A program made the position numbers and the translations under genes. 64,000 bases of DNA from Planctomycetales bacterium (GTDB lineage Bacteria > Planctomycetota > Planctomycetia > Isosphaerales > Isosphaeraceae), in contig DAIDHX010000165.1 of assembly GCA_027451885.1 (NCBI GenBank), forward strand, positions 1 through 64,000. The letters run 5' to 3'. The notes under the pieces are model-generated. The model worked only from the letters and a program-made list of their open reading frames with translations, had not been told where the DNA came from and did not search any database. This document shows, piece after piece, positions 26,932 to 35,010 of the stretch. How positions within the stretch are numbered: the stretch's first letter is position 1; each line of letters begins with the position of its first letter.

Positions 26932-27918
26932 TCACGCTTCAGACCGAAGCCAGTCGAGGGAATCACGCAGCGATTCTTCAATGGGACGCGGCTCGAGCCC
27001 CAGCTCCTGCTGGCAGCCGCGCACATCGAAGTGCATGATCCTTCGCGCCAGGCGAACCCCCGTGACCGTACCCCGCGGCGGTTCACCCCCGAGCCAATCG
27101 GCACGTCGCTCGCTCAACCATGCGTAGGCAAGGGCAACCGCATAGGGCACGTGAAACCGCGGTTTGGGAACACCCGTCAACCGACTCAGAATCCCAAATA
27201 ATTCATCCAGCGTAAGATTCTCATGCCCCAGTAGATAACGCTTGCCAGGAATGCCGCGCTGGAACACGCGCACGAGCCCCAGCGCGAGGTCGCGCACGTC
27301 GATGAGATTCAGCGTGCAATGGATGGCTGCGGGAAGTCGGCCCTGCGCGAAGTCGAGGATCAGACGCGTCGGTGGTGAGAGCCCACGATCGCCAGGCCCG
27401 ACTGGCATGGTGGGATTGGCCACGACCACGGGCTTGCCCTGGGCTGCCAGCGAAAACGCGTACTGTTCCGCCCGTAACTTCGAACGGCAATACGGGCCGA
27501 CAGCGTCCGCGAGCGAAATCTGAACGTTTTCGTCGATGGGGCCTGTGGTGTTTGCTCTGGTCAGGATGCTTTCGGTGCTCGTGTGCAACACGCGTGAGGC
27601 GCCTGCTTCGAGCGCGGCGTCGAGCACGTGAATCGTTCCCCGGTAATTGACGAGGTCGAATTCCCGGCGGTCGCGTACCCAAAGATTGGGGTTCGCGGCC
27701 AGGTGGTAAACTTCGGCCTCCTTTTGAAATGCGCCGATGAGGGCTCCACGGTCGCGAATGTCCGCGAAGACGATCTCGACACCCTGGGGTAGATGGCCGA
27801 CCCGAGCTCCGGGCCGCTCAATCACGCGCACAGGCTGGCCAGATTTAACCAGAAGCTTGACGAGGTGGGAGCCAATGAAGCCCCCCCCGCCGGTGACGAT
27901 CGCGAGTCTCGAGTTCAT
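26932..27918 (-). CDS. NAD-dependent epimerase/dehydratase, HpnA-like
   Basis: 328 residues. Extended SDR: cofactor motif TGGGGFIGSHL at residues 9-19, catalytic Tyr/Lys in YCRSKLRAEQ, and Ser/Thr in LHTSTESIL. The pattern NPTMPVGPGDRGLSPPTRLI followed by LNLIDVRDLALGL strongly resembles HpnA, the hopanoid-associated sugar epimerase, though similar enzymes act on dTDP- or UDP-sugars elsewhere. Its ATG directly abuts the stop of the membrane glycosyltransferase-like gene (TAGATG). That suggests the two act together in making and transferring a sugar or lipid-linked group. No squalene cyclase or other hopanoid gene is in the window, so the hpnA name is not given. Confidence 0.85.
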   Translation of the reverse strand: MNSRLAIVTGGGGFIGSHLVKLLVKSGQPVRVIERPGARVGHLPQGVEIVFADIRDRGALIGAFQKEAEVYHLAANPNLWVRDRREFDLVNYRGTIHVLDAALEAGASRVLHTSTESILTRANTTGPIDENVQISLADAVGPYCRSKLRAEQYAFSLAAQGKPVVVANPTMPVGPGDRGLSPPTRLILDFAQGRLPAAIHCTLNLIDVRDLALGLVRVFQRGIPGKRYLLGHENLTLDELFGILSRLTGVPKPRFHVPYAVALAYAWLSERRADWLGGEPPRGTVTGVRLARRIMHFDVRGCQQELGLEPRPIEESLRDSLDWLRSEA

Positions 27919-30012
27919 CTACCGCACCGTGTAGAGACGCTGGTCGGAGCCGATCCAGCGCGGGCCCTGGAGCACGCCTGCCGCGGTCCATTCCTCGAAC
28001 CGCTCGGGTTGCACGTAATCCGTGAATCCATAATTTCCTGGTTGGCGGTATCGCTCGATTTCCTTCCAGTCCACAAACACGTGGGTTACGCCCAGGGCGT
28101 GCAGCCGCTCCTTGAGCTGAGCGGGCGTGGCGGACTTTCCGAGCATCTCGATCCACTCTCGGTCGAAGACGGTGTTGTAGATCACGGGATGCTTCATGTG
28201 GAACACAGCCGCCTGGCCGACGACGAGGATGCGGGCATTCGCCGGCAGTATCTCATCCAGCTCGGCGAGAGAGGGCGTGAGCTTTCTGTTCAGACTGTCT
28301 CGCAGCCGGCTGAGATTGGCAGTCCATTCGTTGAGCCCGGCGAGAGCGGAGGAGACATATGCGAAATTGGCGATGAGAGCGAGTGCGACGACGCTTCCGC
28401 GCACGATGGCCCAGCCTCGATCGGTTCTCCAGTCCGCGCCCAGGCCGGCGAGCACCGCGAGTACCGGCAGGATCGGTAGCCAGAAGCGATCGAGCCGGTG
28501 CGTGAGCAACCACCAGGTCAGGAAGAGATAGAATGCGTATCCCAGCAGCCAGGCGGCCGCCTTGCGCGACCCTGGCCTTGCCAGGGCAAAGACTCCAAAG
28601 GCTACATACAGGGATGACTGCCAGTCCGAGCGGCCGGCCACATCCACAACCGAAAGCCAGAAGTCGTGGAGGCGAATCGGCCTGGGGCCGTGCACGCGAT
28701 TCCACTTTGCCTCGCGCTCCTGGTCCCATTGGCTGGAGTGGAAGACACGGTCGGCCAGTGGGTAGACTGGGTTGCCGGTGTCAATCACGTTCTTGACGAG
28801 CCACGGGCCCATCACGATCGCCCAACCAACGAACAGGCAGAGCAGGGGCTCGGCCGTGCGCTTGCGAATTCCCTGTGCAACCGCGAGCATGCCGAGCGGG
28901 ATCACCGCCGAAATCAATCCCGGGTATTTGCATCCCATCGCACCCCCAGCTAGAAGCCCCAGCAAACTCCAGCGCGCGCGGGGGAGAATCGCCGCTCCGA
29001 GGGAAAAAGTCCAGAGTATCCCCGCGTGGTAGAAACAGAGCGGCCCCTCCACGTAGGCGATCAAGGCCAGGCGATAGATCCACGGTGTCGTGAGATAAAC
29101 AAGCGCTGCCAGCGCCCCTGCCGCGGGGGAAGCCAGCCGCGCGCCAGCCCCCGCGATCAGAACCGCGGCCGCGGGCGCGAAAAGGCCAACCGCTAGCTGC
29201 CCCACAAGCGCGCCCCGGATCCAGTCGTCCAGGAGCTCCATTCCCATCAGGTGAAGCATCTCCACGTTGAAAGGCATGCTTGTATAAACATTGTGCGGTA
29301 GAAACTGGATTCTCCCGGCCTGGTAATATTCCTTCGGACCTTGCAGGTGGTATTCGCGCACGTCAAAATCCACGGCCGGCAGCATCGAGCCCAGGATCAT
29401 GACGAGCACGAAGGGAAAGACCAGGGCTGCGCAGATCCATCCGGTCCGTCCCAAGGAAGGCCATGGAGCGCGGTGCAGGCGCGAGCGCGTAAGTCCGATG
29501 AGCGCGCAGGCACCCAGGCCGATTCTCGTTGACCAGGGAGTCAGCCAGCCCATGCGGCCCAGTACGAGAGCGGCATCGCCCAGGATCGCTGCGCCCAGGC
29601 CGTAACCGAGTGCGATGCGTTCCCAGAGTGTGATTCCGGGGGCGATGCCGAGTCTGCGCGATATAGAGTCGCCGAGTCCAATCGCGGCCAGAGCAAGGAG
29701 CGCGCCGGCCAGCACGATTGGCACGCGCTCGGGAAGGTTTTCAAAGTGGCTGAGTTCACCGAGCGCCTGGCCGAAGAACGACTCGCGAAAGGATGTGCCG
29801 GGTACGACCTCGGGAATCGCCTTGAGTGCCAAATAGGCGCGGCGGACCTTCTCGCCCTGCGGTAAGCCTGTATTGTCGGCATTCGGCAGGGGTTCGATCA
29901 TGAACCACAGGAACCACGCGAGCTGGAACGCGGCGATCGCGATGAGAATCGCTGCGTTCTGCCAGCCAGCCGCGCGTGGCGATGCCGAAGCTGGGTCGCC
30001 CGCGGCGTTCAC
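27919..30012 (-). CDS. Multi-pass membrane protein, GT-C/ArnT-like glycosyltransferase candidate
   Basis: 697 residues. The start codon is GTG at 30012, overlapping the stop of the upstream dehydratase (GTGA). About a dozen hydrophobic segments: residues 20-40, 80-100, 125-150, then a cluster from about 190 to 520. The loop after an early segment reads PAVDFDVREYHLQGPKEYYQ; an acidic first loop of this type is typical of GT-C enzymes using polyprenyl-phosphate sugars. The C-terminal 150 residues are soluble (LDEILPANARILVVGQAAVFHMKHP, HVFVDWKEIERYR) and face outside. Coupled to the HpnA-like epimerase. Likely modifies a lipid or surface glycan; the donor and acceptor are unknown. Confidence 0.8.
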   Translation of the reverse strand: MNAAGDPASASPRAAGWQNAAILIAIAAFQLAWFLWFMIEPLPNADNTGLPQGEKVRRAYLALKAIPEVVPGTSFRESFFGQALGELSHFENLPERVPIVLAGALLALAAIGLGDSISRRLGIAPGITLWERIALGYGLGAAILGDAALVLGRMGWLTPWSTRIGLGACALIGLTRSRLHRAPWPSLGRTGWICAALVFPFVLVMILGSMLPAVDFDVREYHLQGPKEYYQAGRIQFLPHNVYTSMPFNVEMLHLMGMELLDDWIRGALVGQLAVGLFAPAAAVLIAGAGARLASPAAGALAALVYLTTPWIYRLALIAYVEGPLCFYHAGILWTFSLGAAILPRARWSLLGLLAGGAMGCKYPGLISAVIPLGMLAVAQGIRKRTAEPLLCLFVGWAIVMGPWLVKNVIDTGNPVYPLADRVFHSSQWDQEREAKWNRVHGPRPIRLHDFWLSVVDVAGRSDWQSSLYVAFGVFALARPGSRKAAAWLLGYAFYLFLTWWLLTHRLDRFWLPILPVLAVLAGLGADWRTDRGWAIVRGSVVALALIANFAYVSSALAGLNEWTANLSRLRDSLNRKLTPSLAELDEILPANARILVVGQAAVFHMKHPVIYNTVFDREWIEMLGKSATPAQLKERLHALGVTHVFVDWKEIERYRQPGNYGFTDYVQPERFEEWTAAGVLQGPRWIGSDQRLYTVR

Positions 30013-31586
30013 AAGACGGGTCCGATGGTCCAGGGAGCGAATTCCTCTTCGCCGATTCCGTCGCGCTCGCTCCTGGTCGCCTCGCCGCTCGCCACGCGCA
30101 GGATCAGGTCGTAGAGCCTGCGACCGGCCGCCTCGACCGGTTCGCCGTCGAGAATGGGGCCGGCGTCCATGTCCATGTCGTCGATCATTCTTTCATACAT
30201 CGGCGTGTTGGTGGCGAGCTTGATGCACGGCGTTGGTTTGAGCCCGAGCACACTTCCGCGCCCGGTGGTGAAGACGAGCACATTGGCGCCGCCAGCGACG
30301 AGACCGGTCGTGCACGGAGGGTCGTAGCCGGGCGTATCCATGAAGACGAGCCCTGGGCCGTTGACCTGTCCCGCGTATGGGACGACATCCACAAGAGCGG
30401 TCGATCCCGCCTTGGCCACGGCGCCCAGGGACTTTTCGTAAATCGTGGTGAGCCCGCCGGCCTTGTTGCCTGGCGAGGGATTATTATCGATCCGGGCGCC
30501 GAAGACCCCGGTATACCACTCCCACCATTTGATCCGATCAACCAGCTTTTGACCGACCTCAGCCGTGACTGCCCTGCGAGTGAGGAGATGCTCCGCGCCA
30601 TAGACTTCGGTGGTTTCGCCCAGTACCGCCGCGCCGCCGTCCGCGATCAGCATGTCCGCCGCAGCGCCGAGCGCTGGGTTCGCCGTTACGCCGGAATTGC
30701 CGTCCGATCCGCCGCATTCCATCGCCAGCACGATCTTCGATGCCGGTTGTTCCGAACGCGTCCATGAATTTGCTGCCGGCATCAACTCCTCCACAGCTCG
30801 AACCGCGGCCTCGATCGTGCGCGTGACCCCACCCTCTTCCTGTATCGTCAGCATGCGGGGACGGTGATCGGCCCGTGATCTGCCCCCAGACGCCTGCGCG
30901 CCCAGCACGACGAGATCACGCGCTTCGACCAGGTGGCTCGCGTAACTGACCTCGCAGCCGAGACCGACGATCACGTAGGCCGCGACGTTGGGATGATGCG
31001 CGAAACCCGCGAGAACGCGTTCGAGGATCTGATGGTCCGTACCCTCGAACGGTAGCCCGCAGCCCCCCTTGTGGGTGATTGCGAAGACCGAGTCCACGTT
31101 GGGAAAATCGCGGCGATAGCGGCCGTCCTTGAAGCGGTCTGCCACCGCACGTGAGGTGCTCGCCGAGCAGTTGACGGTGCTGATCACCGCAATGGTGTTG
31201 CGAGTGCCCACGCGACCATCGGGGCGGAGATAGCCCTGGAAGGTCCTGGCTGGTCCAGGCAAGGGATCGGGCGGGTGCGGGCGCTCGCTCGCGAACGCGT
31301 AATCGCGCTCGAAGAGATCGGCCCGCAAATTCTGCACATGCACGTGGCTGCCCGCGGGAATCGCCTGGGATGCGAAACCGATCACCTGGCCGTACTTCCG
31401 CACGGGAGCCCCGGCCGAAATCGGCCGTACCGCAAGCTTGTGCCCAAGTGCGATGGGCTCGCGAACCTCAACGCGCGCGCCTCCTAGCTCGAGCGCCGTT
31501 CCCCGAGGGATCGGCCTGGTCGCAACCGCAACGTCGTCCTCGCTCCGAAGCAAAATCGCGCTTGCCGAACGTGATGCGCCACTCAT
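30009..31586 (-). CDS. UxaA/GarD-family sugar-acid dehydratase (altronate/galactarate type)
   Basis: 525 residues; AGGAAGG precedes ATG 31586. N-terminal SAF domain (residues 15-85: DDVAVATRPIPRGTALEL, LGHKLAVRPISAGAPVRKYG), then the large D-altronate/galactarate dehydratase domain: GYLRPDGRVGTRNTIAVISTVNCSA, TRKGGCG-like THKGGCGLPFEG, and ECGGSDGNSGVTANPALG. This full-length fusion matches UxaA (altronate, EC 4.2.1.7) and GarD (galactarate, EC 4.2.1.42), which sequence alone does not separate here. No other hexuronate gene is adjacent. Instead it is coupled by a four-base overlap to the membrane glycosyltransferase-like gene, which is an unusual partner. Confidence 0.88.
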   Translation of the reverse strand: MSGASRSASAILLRSEDDVAVATRPIPRGTALELGGARVEVREPIALGHKLAVRPISAGAPVRKYGQVIGFASQAIPAGSHVHVQNLRADLFERDYAFASERPHPPDPLPGPARTFQGYLRPDGRVGTRNTIAVISTVNCSASTSRAVADRFKDGRYRRDFPNVDSVFAITHKGGCGLPFEGTDHQILERVLAGFAHHPNVAAYVIVGLGCEVSYASHLVEARDLVVLGAQASGGRSRADHRPRMLTIQEEGGVTRTIEAAVRAVEELMPAANSWTRSEQPASKIVLAMECGGSDGNSGVTANPALGAAADMLIADGGAAVLGETTEVYGAEHLLTRRAVTAEVGQKLVDRIKWWEWYTGVFGARIDNNPSPGNKAGGLTTIYEKSLGAVAKAGSTALVDVVPYAGQVNGPGLVFMDTPGYDPPCTTGLVAGGANVLVFTTGRGSVLGLKPTPCIKLATNTPMYERMIDDMDMDAGPILDGEPVEAAGRRLYDLILRVASGEATRSERDGIGEEEFAPWTIGPVL

Positions 31587-31738
31587 TCAAGGCCTTCCTG
31601 TTCGCGTGCCCGTTCCGTAGCCAGAAACTCTATTCTAGAGGTTAACCTGGTTCATGTTGAGACGCCTGTGAGCCGCTTCGCGGCGGAGTGCTCGATCCGT
31701 CCTGTGATTTGCCTTCGCACGCGGAGGGCGCAGGCGGC

Positions 31739-32581
31739 TCAGGCGTTGGCCGGGAGGTCGCGTATTGCGAAGACAACGAAGGCCGCCGCGATGCAACCTG
31801 CGCCAATACCGCCCAGGATCGCCGCGTTGCGCGCGAGCGTCTCGCCCGTGGTCACCAGCTCGACTGGGTTGTACGCCTTGAAGATCGAAACGCGTTCGAA
31901 CCACGGGCGCCATTTCCAGTCATCGAGCACGGGCACGATTGAGACGACGTAAGCCACGAAGCCGGCTGCTGTTAGCCCCGCACCAATCGAATTCGGCCGC
32001 CAGCGGACGTGATCGAAGGCGGAGGCAAACAGCGTGTAACCGTAGATCGGCAGCCCGAGCGCGGCCAGATTGAGCGCAGGCAACATCAGGACTGCCACCG
32101 TTGGAGGCTCGCGCAGGGTGTTGAAGCGAATTGCAAATGCCGCACCGGCGAGTAGCCCGCCTGGAAGCACCACAAGTCCCGCGATCGCGACCACAACCTG
32201 AGCGGCGAGATACGTTCCGCGCCCGATGGGCCGCGACAGCAGGAGATCCATGGTGCCGCGCTCGATTTCGGCGGCGATTGCGGCGGACCCGCGGCCGATC
32301 GCCCACATCGAGATCAGGAAGAAGATGAAGGGATGCGACCAGGACAGGACGATCAGCGACGCCGAGCTTGGCGACTCCGTGACCCCCAGGTTTCGCATCC
32401 AGCGCATCTGGTTCTGGACATCCTGATCGCTTGAGCTCAGGCGTTCGAGGAAGCGCTGTTCGTTGAGCGCCGTCACAAAAACAAAGAGCCAGCCGAGCCC
32501 GAAGAGCGCGGCGGCCGAGAGCACGAGCGACCATCGTGTGTCGTGCAGATGCTTGCCGACCAGCATTCGAAAGGGCTTCAT
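31739..32581 (-). CDS. ABC-2 type transporter permease
   Basis: 280 residues with six hydrophobic segments: near 18-38, 78-98, 120-145, 165-190, 200-225 and 255-275. The EIERGTMDLLLSRPIGRG motif is the coupling helix region typical of ABC-2 permeases of the bacterial drug/Na+ exporter type. ATG 32581 overlaps the ATPase stop by four bases (ATGA). The two genes form a complete exporter half-transporter pair that would dimerise. The substrate is not inferable from the sequence. Confidence 0.9.
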   Translation of the reverse strand: MKPFRMLVGKHLHDTRWSLVLSAAALFGLGWLFVFVTALNEQRFLERLSSSDQDVQNQMRWMRNLGVTESPSSASLIVLSWSHPFIFFLISMWAIGRGSAAIAAEIERGTMDLLLSRPIGRGTYLAAQVVVAIAGLVVLPGGLLAGAAFAIRFNTLREPPTVAVLMLPALNLAALGLPIYGYTLFASAFDHVRWRPNSIGAGLTAAGFVAYVVSIVPVLDDWKWRPWFERVSIFKAYNPVELVTTGETLARNAAILGGIGAGCIAAAFVVFAIRDLPANA

Positions 32582-33492
32582 CGCTCGATTCCTCCCTCGC
32601 CTTCCGCGCGGGGCCCGTGGAAGCGGTCGTAAAGACTCTGAAGGTCCTCAACGCCGATTGCCACGTCCGCCACGGGTGCTGACGCGAGCCAGGACAACAG
32701 GCCTTGCAGCGATCCGTGATGCTCAAAGAGAAGCCCTGGCCCGTTCGCCTCCCGCGGCACTAGCCCGAGCTCGGGGGGGATGGATACGGTCTCGTTACTC
32801 GCGAATCGCAAGAGCACCATGCGCAGTCGCACCCCGGTTGCCAGGTTCTCCACGTGCATGAGCTGGCCCTTGCGCATGATTGCGACCCGGTCCGCAACCT
32901 GCTCCACTTCGGAAAGTACATGGCCCGAGAAGATCACGGTTTGACCCTCGGACCTGGCCTGCCGCACCAGGTCGAGCACAATTCCCCGCGCTGAGGGATC
33001 GAGCGCGGACGTGGGTTCGTCAAGGATCAGGGTGTCGACAGGGTCGCCGAAAGCAAGGGCAAGCGCCAGTTTCTGCTTCATCCCCGTCGAGTAAGTTCGC
33101 ACCCGCCTGCGCAGGTCGAGATCCATGACCCGCTCGGCGATGGCAATCGCCCGGTCCAGCCCCATGCCTCCACGCAACCCGCTCAGCAACCTGAGCACCC
33201 CCAGACCCGTCAGCGACCCGTACATCCGGATCTCGCCCGGTAAGTAGGAGACCGTCCGCCGAACCTCAAGACTCTCTCGCCAAACGTCCAGGCCATCCAC
33301 CTTCGCCCACCCCGCCGTCGCTCGCAGCATACCCAGCAGGAGCCGGATCGCCGTTGTTTTGCCAGAACCGTTCGGCCCTAACAGCCCGAACACCTCGCCC
33401 CGTCGCACCTCCAGCGAAAGCCCATCGAGCGCAACCACCGCGCCGTAGTGCTTCGAAAGACCCTCCGTAACAATCACGCTCGGTCGGTCCAT
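32578..33492 (-). CDS. ABC transporter ATP-binding protein (CcmA-like)
   Basis: 304 residues. Walker A GPNGSGKTT, Q-loop region replaced by the YLPGE motif seen in this family, signature YSTGMKQKL, Walker B LILDEPTSALD, H-loop FSGHVLSEVE. The tail after residue 220 is a regulatory domain of the type in drug or Na+ export ATPases. It energises the ABC-2 permease encoded by the overlapping downstream gene. GGAG upstream of ATG 33492 is rather distant (about 15 bases), so an internal start cannot be excluded. Confidence 0.93.
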   Translation of the reverse strand: MDRPSVIVTEGLSKHYGAVVALDGLSLEVRRGEVFGLLGPNGSGKTTAIRLLLGMLRATAGWAKVDGLDVWRESLEVRRTVSYLPGEIRMYGSLTGLGVLRLLSGLRGGMGLDRAIAIAERVMDLDLRRRVRTYSTGMKQKLALALAFGDPVDTLILDEPTSALDPSARGIVLDLVRQARSEGQTVIFSGHVLSEVEQVADRVAIMRKGQLMHVENLATGVRLRMVLLRFASNETVSIPPELGLVPREANGPGLLFEHHGSLQGLLSWLASAPVADVAIGVEDLQSLYDRFHGPRAEGEGGIER

Positions 33493-33818
33493 GATGGTCT
33501 AGCTCTTCTCCTTGGTTTCCCCATCTTTACCTGGAGGCGCTTAAAAAGACGTCTTTTCGGGTTTTGGACTTGTTACGCAGAGGCATGGGCGATGGGTTTC
33601 GCGATGCGATCCGAAAATGTTTCCAGATTAAGCCCAGTAAAAACGCCTTATAAGACGATTAAGTTGGCATAAGAGGGATGCCGTTGTATGTTATCCCTTT
33701 TTTGGCGACCTGCCCCGAGTCGCAGCGGGGCAGGTCGTCTCTTGTGGCACGAACTCATGGAATCATTCGCAAATCGGGCTCTGGGATTGTTCCTGGGCCT
33801 GAGAAGAGGGCTGTTGGC

Positions 33819-34040
33819 ATGGCGTCCACGGCGACCGCGCGGCAGGATCGGGCGGGATTGGCCGGGCTTCGGCTTTACACCGGTGATGGTGATGATTCGC
33901 GCTCCGCGTACTGGAGGATCAGCGGGCACAGGACAGCGCTTTTGATCTGGACGCCGGAGGAGTGGGAAGCACTTGCCGAGCGGCCGGACGACGCCCAGTA
34001 CCATCCCTGCGGCGTCTGGTGTGCGCTGCGAGTTTTGTGA
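33819..34040 (+). CDS. Small conserved-type protein of unknown function
   Basis: 73 residues from ATG 33819, preceded by GAGGG at about ten bases; a longer frame to 33678 has no ribosome site and starts in a basic low-complexity stretch. The core reads LRLYTGDGDDSRSAYWRI, ALLIWTPEEWEAL, DAQYHPCGVWCALRV. The density of Trp and Tyr and two Cys suggests a folded small domain rather than a chance frame. I have the impression that such proteins recur in planctomycete genomes, but I cannot verify that here. Function unknown. Converges with the YdjY gene. Confidence 0.6.
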   Translation: MASTATARQDRAGLAGLRLYTGDGDDSRSAYWRISGHRTALLIWTPEEWEALAERPDDAQYHPCGVWCALRVL

Positions 34041-34072
34041 GGCCGTGGTGGTCATCTTGAGCGATGGGGGGA

Positions 34073-34789
34073 TCATGGCCTGGTTTTGGCCTGAGGCTGG
34101 GCCTTTGTGTCCTGGGGCTTGCGTGGCCCCAGCGTCAAGAAGACCTCGGTACCGAGCGGCGGAACGACCTTGGGGTTAGCGACGAAGACGCGTTCTGTGT
34201 CGTCCGCGGAGCTGGCGAATGGCAGGTCGAGAATCGCACTTCCGAAGTTTGCCACGGTGATCAAATCGCCGTCGTCGGCTGCATATTTGGTTGAGTTTGA
34301 GGCCTTGTCGAAGAAGAGTTGACTGCCCGCGAAGACCCAGTCGGTCCGCAGCGGTGTTTTCTTGTTGTCGTCAAGGACGAAGTCGCGGGCGTCGATTGTG
34401 TGTTCCTTGCCCTTTTCGCGCCAGTATGCCGTGATGGCCGTGGCGTCTCCGGCAGGGGGAGTGAGCCGGGGCGTGAAGGTTACTGGGTGGCCGGGCTTGA
34501 GACCCGTGAGCAGCAATCCGGCGTGAATTTGGCGAGGCACGGCGTCCGTGGACAGGACGGCTTCGTGTTCCTTGGTTCCCTTGAGGCACACCAGGTGTTC
34601 GAGCGGGCCTTCGCGGAGTACAACCTTGGCCTTCACGATAAGTGTCCTGGCTTCTGGGTCGAACCACAGGCTTCGACCTAGCTTCTTCCAGCCTTCCTTG
34701 GGCTCAAGCGTTTCGGGAGGATTTCCCGGCTGGAAGCATGCCGTGGTGAGGCTCAAAAGAATCGCCGCAAAAAGAGGTGAGGGCGCCAT
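34073..34789 (-). CDS. YdjY-domain secreted protein
   Basis: 238 residues. N-terminal hydrophobic segment LFAAILLSLTTAC with a Cys that could be a lipid site, though the -3 position is Thr rather than Leu. The body contains the YdjY-type block KVVLREGPLEHLVCLKGTKEHEAVLST, followed by QIHAGLLLTGLKPGHPV and YWREKGKEHTIDARDFVLDD. YdjY domains are beta-rich and of unknown function, common in secreted planctomycete proteins. It is exported, probably to the periplasm. Neighbours give no functional hint. Confidence 0.8.
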   Translation of the reverse strand: MAPSPLFAAILLSLTTACFQPGNPPETLEPKEGWKKLGRSLWFDPEARTLIVKAKVVLREGPLEHLVCLKGTKEHEAVLSTDAVPRQIHAGLLLTGLKPGHPVTFTPRLTPPAGDATAITAYWREKGKEHTIDARDFVLDDNKKTPLRTDWVFAGSQLFFDKASNSTKYAADDGDLITVANFGSAILDLPFASSADDTERVFVANPKVVPPLGTEVFLTLGPRKPQDTKAQPQAKTRP

Positions 34790-34926
34790 GGCGATGAGGT
34801 CTCATTCGGGAGAGGTGCAGGCCGCGCGGCAGTGCCGCATTCGGATCGCTCAACTTTCGTAGCATCCCGAAAATCTGATGATGCTGCAAGCGTGGCGTGG
34901 CAAGCAGGCTGCGCGACCTCGCGACC

Positions 34927-34969
34927 AAAAAAAGCGAGACTGCCGGAAGGGGGTTTCCGGCAGCCTCGC
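34927..34969 (-). terminator. Intrinsic terminator of the secretin gene
   Basis: On the minus strand, a 15-bp stem (arms 34934-34948 and 34955-34969, one mismatch) with a six-base loop is followed by seven T residues. It lies about 40 bases after the secretin stop at 35011. The stem plus T-run is a textbook rho-independent terminator. Confidence 0.9.
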
Positions 34970-35010
34970 GAGTTGGGACGCTCGTTTGCTAGGGATCACA
35001 TCCTTGAGGA

